Source of the DNA: Bacteroidales bacterium
Lineage (GTDB): Bacteria; Bacteroidota; Bacteroidia; Bacteroidales; WCHB1-69
DNA length: 15,282 nt
Direction of reading: 5' to 3'
Assembly: GCA_031273515.1 (NCBI GenBank)
Contig: JAISRU010000190.1
Coordinates: 1 to 15,282 of the forward strand
The notes beneath the pieces were generated by a model. It had not been told where the DNA came from. It saw nothing but the letters and a program-made list of their open reading frames with translations, and searched no databases. The stretch's first letter is position 1; every line of letters begins with the position of its first letter. The translations under genes and the position numbers were made by a program. Positions 1 to 6,595 of this stretch are shown in pieces.

Positions 1-764
1 GCAATGGCATTGACCAACCAAGGTTGTCCCTGTGTTTGTTCCCAGACCAATTCTACAGCGGCAGGTTCAAAGATTTGTCCAGTATCTTCGGTATGTTGTC
101 CATAAAGTAAAATAATTTCTTCTTGGGTGAAATTCTTTAATGTCAACGCTTCCGTAATAATATTGAATGGACTTGCACTACCCATTGTATCTCTTTCAGG
201 ACGTATTCTGTCTTTGTAATCGCGGATATTGCGCATGCCGACTAAAGCAACAGAATGAACAAAGGGAGTTTCCGGACGGGAGTTATATCCATTGCGCAAT
301 TGACGAAGAAAGGTTATTAATGTATCTTCGCTCAAACAGTCTGCTTCATCAAAGAAAATAATTAATGGTTTGTCGAGCAACATGCAAAACAAAGTAAGTT
401 CCAGATTTAAAACATCAGTGAAATTTTCGTAATCAGCCTCTTTGGCAAATTCCATTTTGTGAGGAATGTTAGAAACTCTGAGCAGATTTTTGATTTTTCG
501 CACAATTTCCGGTATCCCTTCTCTCGGATCAACAATTCTTTCCATGTTTTCTAACGAACAAAGCAGTACATAATATTTTTCTTCGACATGCAACCGCTGA
601 GTTAAATCTTTCAGATAAGTCGTTTTACCGCTTTGACGAGCTGCATGAATTACAAAATACTGTTTCAGGTTTATTAACTCTTCTATTCCCTGCAAACGGG
701 TAGAAGCCTCTATCATATAATGTTCTGCCTTGTTACAAGGTCCTGCTACGTTAAAATATCGCAT
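1..764 (-). CDS. AAA-type ATP-binding protein, partial (C-terminus outside window)
   Basis: The reading frame opens with ATG at 764 and stays open for 254 codons to base 1, so the 3' end is missing because the window ends, not because the gene is broken. The protein begins MRYFNVAGPCNKAEHYMIEA. A Walker A motif (HAARQSGKTT) follows near residues 41-50, and a Walker B motif (LIIFFDEAD) lies near residue 135. This N-terminus matches the large Bacteroidota family of AAA-like ATPases that start MRYFN-GPC and carry a P-loop about 40 residues in; members are often multicopy and of unknown role. No signal peptide or membrane segment is visible. The protein should be cytoplasmic and hydrolyse ATP; its partner or substrate is unknown. 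A Bacteroidota -7 element lies 35 bases upstream. The family call is from recognition of the N-terminal pattern and motifs; any nuclease or other C-terminal domain cannot be seen. Confidence 0.85.
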   Translation of the reverse strand, partial: MRYFNVAGPCNKAEHYMIEASTRLQGIEELINLKQYFVIHAARQSGKTTYLKDLTQRLHVEEKYYVLLCSLENMERIVDPREGIPEIVRKIKNLLRVSNIPHKMEFAKEADYENFTDVLNLELTLFCMLLDKPLIIFFDEADCLSEDTLITFLRQLRNGYNSRPETPFVHSVALVGMRNIRDYKDRIRPERDTMGSASPFNIITEALTLKNFTQEEIILLYGQHTEDTGQIFEPAAVELVWEQTQGQPWLVNAI

Positions 765-798
765 AATCAATCTTATTTTGTGTGTTTATATTACACTG

Positions 799-806
799 CA
801 AAGATA
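799..806 (-). promoter_or_regulatory. Probable -7 promoter element of the AAA ATPase gene
   Basis: On the minus strand the bases read TATCTTTG, a perfect match to the Bacteroidota -7 consensus TAnnTTTG. It lies 34 bases upstream of the ATG at 764, which would give a leader of about 25-30 bases. No convincing TTG at -33 is present, so the promoter is called on one element and position only. Confidence 0.55.
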
Positions 807-850
807 GTCAAATTAATTGAGAATTTTTATTCATGCATTCGGAAGATTTT

Positions 851-893
851 GTCTTGAACTCTGATTTATGTAATTTATCTGATGGACATGATT
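851..893. repeat. Dispersed intergenic repeat, copy 1
   Basis: About 43 bases that align with 8676-8718, roughly 80% identical, including the shared blocks GTCTTGAAC, CTGATT, ATTTATCTGATG and TGATT. The two copies sit in unrelated intergenic regions almost 8 kb apart and in the same orientation. Short families of this kind are scattered through many Bacteroidota genomes. Function unknown. Confidence 0.6.
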
Positions 894-900
894 ATTAATG

Positions 901-932
901 AACGAGTGGACAAGTGAACGAGTGAACAAGTG
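901..932. repeat. 8-bp microrepeat, four units
   Basis: Four contiguous octamers read AACGAGTG, GACAAGTG, AACGAGTG, AACAAGTG. The last unit runs into the first 42-bp unit of the neighbouring array, which itself contains ACAAGTGG. The microrepeat may therefore be the seed, or a decayed edge, of that array. Confidence 0.7.
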
Positions 933-1291
933 GTTTTTATCTCTCGCAAGTTTGCGAGGCTCGTTCTACAAGTGGTTTTTATCTCTCGCAAGTCTGCGAG
1001 GCTCGTTCTACAAGTGGTTTTTATCTCTCGTAAGTTTGCGAGGCTCGTTCTACAAGTGGTTTTTATCTCTCGCAAGTTTGCGAGGCTCGTTCCAATACAT
1101 TGTTTTGTTTGTCGCAGGTTTGCGAGGCTCATTCCAACACATTGTTTTGTTTGTCGCAAGTTTGCGAGGATCATTCCAATATATTGTTTTGTTTGTCGCA
1201 AGTTTGCGAGGCTCATTCCAATACATTGTTTTGTTTGTCGCAAGTTTGCGAGGCTCATTCCAACACATTGTTTTGTTTGTCGCAGGTTTGC
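931..1291. repeat. Tandem array of 42-bp palindrome-centred units (8 full + 1 partial)
   Basis: Units begin at 931, 973, 1015, 1057, 1099, 1141, 1183, 1225 and 1267 with an exact 42-base period; the ninth decays after about 25 bases. Two variants exist. Units 1-3 (type A) begin TGGTTTTTATCTCTCG and end TTCTACAAG. Units 5-9 (type B) begin ATTGTTTTGTTTGTCG and end TTCCAACAC or TTCCAATAC. Unit 4 has a type A left part and a type B right end. Every complete unit carries the core CTCGCAAGTTTGCGAG or its one-base-shorter form, an inverted repeat with 6-7 base arms around GT. The array fills most of the gene-free interval 765-1332, between two minus-strand genes. The period is a multiple of three and the unit has no stop in several frames, so long open frames run through it in both directions; I read these as a by-product of the repeat, not genes. 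Confidence 0.93.
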
Positions 1292-1332
1292 AACAGCTGT
1301 CTGCACCTTTTGACGCTTTCTTCTCATTTGCT

Positions 1333-2508
1333 TTATGGCTGAAACAAGTCTTTGTATTTGACGGATAATTCTTCAAAGGTAGTCTCCAAATCAAGACAGT
1401 TTTCAGGAAGAATAACTTTGTTGTTATGTATATCTGTATGCTTTATTTCCAAGACAACATCAAGGATACTCTTACCCAATATACGTCTAAACATACTTGC
1501 TCCGTATGTATCCATTGTATAATCAGAATGCTGAAGATAATATTTTCCATTCTCTTTGCGGTATCTTACTCCATATTTCACAATGCCGATTTTTCCGATA
1601 ACCATACCCCCCATTACTATCCTTATTGTCATTTCATACGAAAATCCGATAACAGAAAAATCTTCCCGACCAATTGTAATTTGTCCTTTGTTGTCGTGCT
1701 TTCCTGTCAGAAATTTGGGACGAAAAGCAATGATATATTCTGCTGAATTTTTGTTTGTCTGAAAAGAATAGCGATAATGTTTTTGTTCATGAGGTTGTAA
1801 AAAATCAGGCAATAAGTCCGGCTGATAATTTTCGATAATCGGAAAAAGAAGTAAATGCACCAGCGCCGGTAAACTGGCTGTAGCGCGAATAGAGTCAAGA
1901 GAAACTTTTAATCCTGTTTGCTCTCCCTCGTACACTTTTGTGTTTACTCTTTCCGTACCTTTCAATAACACAGCACGCAAATTAAATGTATCCTGCATTA
2001 AATCGGGATAACCGTAACGGGTAAGAATATCAAAAGTGAAATCTCCGTCATAAAAGAGTTTTTCTCCTTTCTGTTTTTTATAGGAAACAGTTGCTTCGTA
2101 TCGACATACGGATGAATCGTAATTCTGACTAATGCTGTGATATGCCAATCGGACAATACTTGCAGGCGTAAGTCTGGCAGTGCTGTAATCGGGCAAAACA
2201 AGGGTGTCGGGCAAAAGATAAACCGTATTCGTTTTTCGGATTGTTTTCAAAGACAGGATTTTAGGTTTGTAGCCGACATGGGTAATAATCAGCGAATCGG
2301 ATAGATTTTCCGTTGTAATGGAAAACCTGCCTTGGGAATTGGTTAGCGTGCCTTTGTTTTGTTGGGCAAGCAGTAATTGTACATTCTGCATGGGAGTTTT
2401 TGTAACAAAATCCGACACTGTTCCCGATATAATCTGTTGCTGTGGGTAAACACTCACGAAATTGAACATACACAGAAAGAATATGATGTTGATAATTACA
2501 GACTTCAT
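1333..2508 (-). CDS. Exported protein with carboxypeptidase-like regulatory domain
   Basis: A 391-residue protein. Residues 1-22 form a signal peptide: a Lys near the start, a long hydrophobic run, then YPQQQ. Residues 26-107 look like a CarboxypepD_reg-like beta-sandwich: the IISGTVSDFVTKTPMQNVQL strand pattern, G60-RFSI, and the HVGY motif near residue 77. This domain is common at the N-terminus of Bacteroidota cell-surface and outer-membrane proteins. The remaining 280 residues (LTPASIVRLAY onward) are rich in alternating beta-type sequence and recall the region that follows this domain in DUF5686-like proteins, but there is no sign of a full C-terminal beta-barrel. No lipobox cysteine or T9SS tail is visible, so a periplasmic or outer-membrane-associated location is inferred. 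It is probably a single-gene transcript: a -7 element lies about 40 bases upstream and the T9SS gene behind it ends in its own terminator. Substrate and function unknown. Confidence 0.8.
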   Translation of the reverse strand: MKSVIINIIFFLCMFNFVSVYPQQQIISGTVSDFVTKTPMQNVQLLLAQQNKGTLTNSQGRFSITTENLSDSLIITHVGYKPKILSLKTIRKTNTVYLLPDTLVLPDYSTARLTPASIVRLAYHSISQNYDSSVCRYEATVSYKKQKGEKLFYDGDFTFDILTRYGYPDLMQDTFNLRAVLLKGTERVNTKVYEGEQTGLKVSLDSIRATASLPALVHLLLFPIIENYQPDLLPDFLQPHEQKHYRYSFQTNKNSAEYIIAFRPKFLTGKHDNKGQITIGREDFSVIGFSYEMTIRIVMGGMVIGKIGIVKYGVRYRKENGKYYLQHSDYTMDTYGASMFRRILGKSILDVVLEIKHTDIHNNKVILPENCLDLETTFEELSVKYKDLFQP

Positions 2509-2547
2509 GACGATAATACAGATTGATTACTTTATTTTTTATAAATG

Positions 2548-2555
2548 CAAAAGTA
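2548..2555 (-). promoter_or_regulatory. Probable -7 promoter element of the regulatory-domain protein gene
   Basis: The minus strand reads TACTTTTG, matching TAnnTTTG, 39 bases upstream of the ATG at 2508. It lies just downstream of the terminator at 2596-2640 in the direction of transcription, which fits a new transcript starting here. No clear -33 TTG is seen. Confidence 0.5.
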
Positions 2556-2595
2556 CATTATTTTTTGTTTTCGGATGCATCTTTTTCACATAATT

Positions 2596-2640
2596 AAAAA
2601 AGGCTGTTCAAACGTCTAAATCAGGCTTTTGAACAGCCTT
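2596..2640 (-). terminator. Rho-independent terminator of the small T9SS protein gene (repeat copy 1)
   Basis: Perfect 13-bp arms, AAGGCTGTTCAAA at 2600-2612 and TTTGAACAGCCTT at 2628-2640, around a 15-base loop. On the minus strand the stem is followed by a run of T. It lies 23 bases beyond the stop codon of the gene at 2664-3461. Stem and loop are nearly identical to the hairpin at 3507-3545. Confidence 0.88.
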
Positions 2641-2663
2641 GTAAATGTTTTTTCTTACAACTA

Positions 2664-3461
2664 TTACCGCACAATCTCGACTTTTTTAGTGAATACTGCT
2701 TTGTCTTTCTCTATTTTCAGCACATAAATTCCCTGCGGAAGATGTTCTACTTCTATAATAGCATTTTCTTCCGTACTGTATTTACGTGCGACTTCCTGCC
2801 CCAACATATTGTACATCCGAACTGTCGCCCCTGACGCATCCGTTACCGTAAACTGCGTCTGTGCAGGATTGGGGTAAATTGTGCTGTTTGTCTGTACAAT
2901 ATCATCAATGCCTGTGCTGCTGTCATAAATGCGGAAAATGGCAGTATCTGCACCTGCATATATTACGCTGTCTGTATAATAGCCGTCTCTGTCCGTATAA
3001 CTAATACCAAAAATCATTCTGCAATGAGTTATTTGGTTTATTGTAATACCTTCGTCAACAAATAGTTCAATAATAAGATCGGATAAAGTATAATACACAG
3101 GGATAATTATAGGTGATAGTGTATCATCCGGCAATATATCACCCAACGTCATTCTACCCCCATAATTAGTGCTACCTGAGGTAATTGCTCCAGTATCTGC
3201 AAAAAGTTGAAATCGTATGAATATAGCCCACTGACTATTGTTTAAAAAAGTATCATTACTGATATTATGTATACTCATTCCCATATAAAGGACAGGATAT
3301 TCATAGATATCTATTTCTGTTCCGTCCAGATTTCCTATCATAGAAAAAGAAGTACCGATCTTATTTAGATGATAGGAATTAATCACTTCTAATTTCAAGG
3401 TATCACATTTCTCCTGAGCCTGTACAGAAACAAAACCCAGAACAATAAAAACCATATTCAA
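2664..3461 (-). CDS. Small secreted protein with T9SS type A sorting domain; start codon uncertain
   Basis: The longest open frame gives 265 residues from a TTG at 3461; an ATG follows two codons later at 3455. Residues 3-16 (MVFIVLGFVSVQAQ) look like the hydrophobic core and cleavage site of a signal peptide, but the usual basic N-terminus is missing. An ATG AAA CAG at 3475 would supply one (MKQLN), but it is 14 bases upstream, out of frame by one, and stops at its sixth codon. So either the gene starts at 3455/3461 with a very short leader, or a single-base shift separates it from its true start. Residues 17-180 are unrecognised and beta-rich, with no catalytic motif. Residues 183-265 form a typical T9SS type A C-terminal domain: a TGIDD linker, IYPNPAQ, a MYNMLGQEV strand, LPQGIYVLKI and a terminal KKVEIVR. 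The protein would be exported across the outer membrane and released or anchored. The hydA terminator separates it from the hydrogenase operon, and I see no TAnnTTTG element in its leader. Confidence 0.78.
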   Translation of the reverse strand: MNMVFIVLGFVSVQAQEKCDTLKLEVINSYHLNKIGTSFSMIGNLDGTEIDIYEYPVLYMGMSIHNISNDTFLNNSQWAIFIRFQLFADTGAITSGSTNYGGRMTLGDILPDDTLSPIIIPVYYTLSDLIIELFVDEGITINQITHCRMIFGISYTDRDGYYTDSVIYAGADTAIFRIYDSSTGIDDIVQTNSTIYPNPAQTQFTVTDASGATVRMYNMLGQEVARKYSTEENAIIEVEHLPQGIYVLKIEKDKAVFTKKVEIVR

Positions 3462-3501
3462 TTTAACTGTTTCATTTTTTCTTTTCCTTTTTTTTGTTAA
3501 A

Positions 3502-3545
3502 TAAAAAGGCTGTTCAAACGTCTAAGTCAGGCTTTTGAACAGCCT
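3502..3545 (-). terminator. Rho-independent terminator of the hydrogenase operon (repeat copy 2)
   Basis: Perfect 12-bp arms, AGGCTGTTCAAA at 3507-3518 and TTTGAACAGCCT at 3534-3545, with a 15-base loop that differs from copy 1 by one base (G for A). On the minus strand it is followed by TTTTTAT. It lies 54 bases beyond the hydA stop codon. Confidence 0.85.
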
Positions 3546-3599
3546 AATAAAATTCATTCTTTAAAATCCCCAAAGCAAAATGGTAAGAATAATATGCAA

Positions 3600-5384
3600 T
3601 CAATATCGATTACGTTCGGTGTAGTATGTATGGAGCAGTTTATGGGATAATTCCCCGTTTGGTTTTCCGAGAAACTCTTCATACAAAGTCAGCACTTCCT
3701 GATTTTCGTGCGATTTACGATAGCTCATTTTTTCGTCTTCTTTGTAGATAGCGTCCATTCGTTTGGCTCTGATGTCTATGTTTGTCGGAATAGGCTGACC
3801 TCCTCCGCCAAGACATCCGCCCGGACATGCCATCACTTCTACAAAATGATAACTTACCAGTCCGTCTTTGATAGCCTGAACAAGGTTACGTGCATTGGCA
3901 AGTCCGTGAGCTACGGCGACTTTTAATTCTACGCCTTCCAAAAAACGATATTCTTCCGTCGTATTTTCCAACAGCAGAGAGGCTTCTTTGATTCCGTCGA
4001 AACCTCTTACGGGGGTAATCCTCAATTCGTCAAAGGGGACTTCCCTGCCTGTTACCAATTCGTAAGCCGTTCGGATAGCCGCTTCCATAACGCCTCCCGT
4101 AGCGCCGAAAATAACGCCTGCTCCGCTCGATTCACCCATAACAGAGTCGTAAGTTTCGTTCTTTAAGGTCAAAACATTGATCCCCGACTGTTGTATCATC
4201 GACGCTAATTCGCGGGTGGTGAGTACATAATCGACGTCCTGAAAACCGCTGTCGCGCATCTCGGAACGATTGGCTTCGTATTTCTTTGCCGTACAGGGCA
4301 TAATAGAAACAGAAACAATGTTGGCAGGATCGATCTCTTTCTTCTTTGCGTAATACGTTTTGGCAAGTACGCCAAACATCTGCTGCGGAGATTTGCAGGT
4401 CGACAAATTCGGTATCATTTCCGGAAAGATGTGTTCGACAAACTTAATCCACCCCGGAGAACAGGATGTAAACATGGGCAATACCGTAGAAGTATTACCG
4501 TCGACCAACACTTTTTTCAGTCTGGAGAGGAGTTCCGTACCTTCTTCCATAATGGTAAGGTCAGCGCTCCAGTCGGTATCCAGCACGGAATCAAAACCCA
4601 TAGCGCGTAAAGCGGCGACCATTTTCCCTGTAACGCGGTGTCCCGATTTCAATCCGAAACGTTCGCCCAAAGCAACTCTCACTGCGGGAGCCGTCTGAAC
4701 GATAACATGCTTTTTGGGATTGTAAATGGCATTCCATACGTCTTCTATATACGTTCTTTCCGTCAATGCTCCTGTGGGACAACGATTGATGCATTGTCCG
4801 CAGTTAGTACAGACAACTTCAGCCATTGGTTTTTCTTTGAACGTACTCATTTTAGCAAGATTACCTTTGTTTGCCATTGTCAAGGCATTTACACCCTGCA
4901 ATTGTGCGCAGGTACGTACGCACCGGGTACAACGAATACATTTGCTGTCGTCTTTCTGGATAGCATAAGAAGAAACATCAGTGCGGGAAGGTTTTCTTAA
5001 ATCGATAAAAATTTCTTCATCGCTTCTGTATTCCAGCGCCAGATGCTGTAATTCGCAACTGTTGCTGTGACTGCACTTAATGCAGTTGATGTTGTGTTCT
5101 GTGAGCAAAAGCTCTAAAATATGCTTGCGCGCAGTACGAATTTTACTTGTATTGGTCAATATGTGCATGTTTTCACGCACAGGAGTAGCGCAGGCGGCAA
5201 CCAAATTCGGATCGTTTTCTACTTCTACGACACAAATCCGGCAATTTCCTGCCACACACAAGTCCTCATGATGACACAATGTTGGAATATGTACATTCAT
5301 CATTTTGGCTGCATGTAAGATACTTGTTCCCTCCGCAACCTGAAGCGGAGTATCATTGATGACAATATTTACGATGTTATTCAT
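3600..5384 (-). CDS. hydA: [FeFe]-hydrogenase catalytic subunit HydA
   Basis: A 594-residue cytoplasmic iron-sulphur enzyme that interconverts protons and H2. Domains in order: a [2Fe-2S] ferredoxin domain (C37, C48, C51, C65); a His-ligated [4Fe-4S] site (H97, C101, C104, C110); two [4Fe-4S] clusters (C149/C152/C155/C159 and C192/C195/C198/C202); then the H-cluster domain with its three signature motifs, TSCSPGW at 306-312 (C308), MPCTAKKYE at 362-370 (C364) and EVMACPGGCLGGGGQP at 516-531 (C520, C524). A small-subunit-like tail ends HTYYTERNRY. There is no extra C-terminal [2Fe-2S] domain of the kind found in some bifurcating HydA proteins. The first motif has Ser where many hydrogenases have a second Cys (TSCCP). 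It is last in an operon behind HydB and HydC, 22 bases after hydB, and has a perfect AGGAGG site. H-cluster assembly would need HydEFG, which are not in this window. The family call is very secure; the direction of catalysis in vivo is inferred. Confidence 0.97.
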   Translation of the reverse strand: MNNIVNIVINDTPLQVAEGTSILHAAKMMNVHIPTLCHHEDLCVAGNCRICVVEVENDPNLVAACATPVRENMHILTNTSKIRTARKHILELLLTEHNINCIKCSHSNSCELQHLALEYRSDEEIFIDLRKPSRTDVSSYAIQKDDSKCIRCTRCVRTCAQLQGVNALTMANKGNLAKMSTFKEKPMAEVVCTNCGQCINRCPTGALTERTYIEDVWNAIYNPKKHVIVQTAPAVRVALGERFGLKSGHRVTGKMVAALRAMGFDSVLDTDWSADLTIMEEGTELLSRLKKVLVDGNTSTVLPMFTSCSPGWIKFVEHIFPEMIPNLSTCKSPQQMFGVLAKTYYAKKKEIDPANIVSVSIMPCTAKKYEANRSEMRDSGFQDVDYVLTTRELASMIQQSGINVLTLKNETYDSVMGESSGAGVIFGATGGVMEAAIRTAYELVTGREVPFDELRITPVRGFDGIKEASLLLENTTEEYRFLEGVELKVAVAHGLANARNLVQAIKDGLVSYHFVEVMACPGGCLGGGGQPIPTNIDIRAKRMDAIYKEDEKMSYRKSHENQEVLTLYEEFLGKPNGELSHKLLHTYYTERNRY

Positions 5385-5392
5385 ATTATTTT

Positions 5393-5398
5393 CCTCCT
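5393..5398 (-). promoter_or_regulatory. Strong Shine-Dalgarno site of hydA
   Basis: The minus strand reads AGGAGG, with 8 bases between it and the ATG at 5384, inside the 22-base hydB-hydA gap. It fixes the hydA start. The other genes of the operon have no such site, and strong Shine-Dalgarno sequences are uncommon in Bacteroidota, so hydA may be translated at a higher or independently controlled rate. Confidence 0.85.
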
Positions 5399-5406
5399 GA
5401 TATTAA

Positions 5407-6567
5407 TTAATAAACAATTTCTTCTCTGAAATTTTCGATAATCGAACGAAAAGCATTTCCTACCGATCTGCCCAAACCGCATTTGGATGCATATTTCATG
5501 GTATAGGCGAGTCTGAGGAGTTCGTCTAAATAGATTTTCGGTTTTTCTTTTCGTTTTACAGCCCGAATACCGTGCAACAATTGTTGCGTTCCCACCCTGC
5601 AGGGCGTGCATTGTCCGCAAGATTCTTCTTCAAAGAAGATAAGATAATTTTCCAGTATATTATACATGGAACGGGAAGAATTGAATACTTTCATCGAGCC
5701 TCCTGTAGGGACGCCTTCAAATCCGATGATCGTATTTTTAAATTCTTTGCGCGGCACACAAAATCCCGAAGCGCCTCCAACCTGAACGGCTTTGGTATCT
5801 CCGTCGCCAAATTCATCGACAAACTGTTGTACCGTCATTCCCATTTCGAGTTCAAACACGCCTTCTTTGCTGCAATCGCCCGAAATGGAGAAAAGTTTGC
5901 TTCCCTGAGAGGCTTTGGTTCCTAATTTTCGGTATTCTTCAGCGCCGATGTCTGCAATAATCATCGCATTGACAAATGTTTCCACATTATTGACCACCGT
6001 AGGACGATCAAGATAACCTTTATTGACAGGATAAGGCGGTTTGTTGGTAGGTTCGCCTCTGCGTCCTTCCATTGACTGAATAAGCGCAGTTTCTTCGCCG
6101 CAAATATAAGCGCCTGCACCGAAAATCAATCCCAATTTAAAGTTGATGCCCAATGTTCTGATGTGGGATTCCATTCTGTCGATAGCGATTTTCAATTTCG
6201 TAGACAGATATTTATATTCAGCGCGAATATAAATGTAACCTTCTTTTGCGCCTGTAATGTAAGCGGCTAAAGCCATTCCCCAAATTACTTTTTCAGAGGC
6301 TTTTTCCAAGATTTCTTTGTCTTTGAATGTCCCCGGTTCGCCTTCGTCCGCATTACAGATAATGTATTTTACGGGGTTGGGGTCTTCTTTCACTATTTTC
6401 CATTTCAGACCTGTGGGGAAACCTGCTCCTCCGCGTCCTTTTAGTCCCGATTCGATAAGTTCGGTAATGAAACTGTCTTTTCCCATTTTCATTATCTTAC
6501 GAATCAAAGCGCTGTGATCTATATCTTCTCTGAAGATAAGTTCTGTTCTTTTTAACTCTGTAGCCAT
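5407..6567 (-). CDS. hydB: NADH-binding flavoprotein subunit HydB (NuoF-like, short form)
   Basis: A 386-residue homologue of the NuoF/51-kDa subunit that would bind FMN and NAD(H) and pass electrons to HydA. Visible motifs: the glycine-rich FMN/NAD site GRGGAGFPTGLKW (44-56), ADEGEPGTFKDKE (73-85), the GAGAYICGEETALI stretch (150-163) with EGRRGEP after it, and a [4Fe-4S] site formed by C317, C320, C323 and C363. The protein begins directly with the NuoF core and ends about 20 residues after the last cluster cysteine. It therefore lacks both the N-terminal thioredoxin-like [2Fe-2S] domain and the C-terminal two-cluster ferredoxin-like domain of long HydB proteins of roughly 600 residues. No leftover coding sequence for those domains fits in the 22-base gap before hydA, so this is a short form and not a frameshift. 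It sits 28 bases after hydC. HydB is the natural name from context; HndC would be the equivalent in other systems. Confidence 0.95.
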   Translation of the reverse strand: MATELKRTELIFREDIDHSALIRKIMKMGKDSFITELIESGLKGRGGAGFPTGLKWKIVKEDPNPVKYIICNADEGEPGTFKDKEILEKASEKVIWGMALAAYITGAKEGYIYIRAEYKYLSTKLKIAIDRMESHIRTLGINFKLGLIFGAGAYICGEETALIQSMEGRRGEPTNKPPYPVNKGYLDRPTVVNNVETFVNAMIIADIGAEEYRKLGTKASQGSKLFSISGDCSKEGVFELEMGMTVQQFVDEFGDGDTKAVQVGGASGFCVPRKEFKNTIIGFEGVPTGGSMKVFNSSRSMYNILENYLIFFEEESCGQCTPCRVGTQQLLHGIRAVKRKEKPKIYLDELLRLAYTMKYASKCGLGRSVGNAFRSIIENFREEIVY

Positions 6568-6595
6568 TATTTTACGTTGTTAAGTTTATAAAAAA

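Noticed and set aside
931..1291. CRISPR array
   Set aside because: The 42-base units are head to tail with no unique spacers between them, and no cas genes are nearby.
875..1327. A 150-codon minus-strand gene made of 14-residue repeats
   Set aside because: The frame exists because the repeat period is a multiple of three; other frames on both strands are open as well. No start context, signal or non-repeat domain supports it.
1426..1762. Plus-strand open frames of 68 and 106 codons inside the regulatory-domain protein gene
   Set aside because: They lie antisense to a gene with a good signal peptide, domain and promoter, and their translations look random.
3708..5318. Several open frames of 60-120 codons opposite hydA
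   Set aside because: They are antisense shadows of a strongly conserved gene, with no family features of their own.
5385..5406. Frameshifted remnant of a longer HydB C-terminus
   Set aside because: Only 22 bases separate the hydB stop from the hydA start, too few for any missing domain, and the HydB core ends in the usual way.
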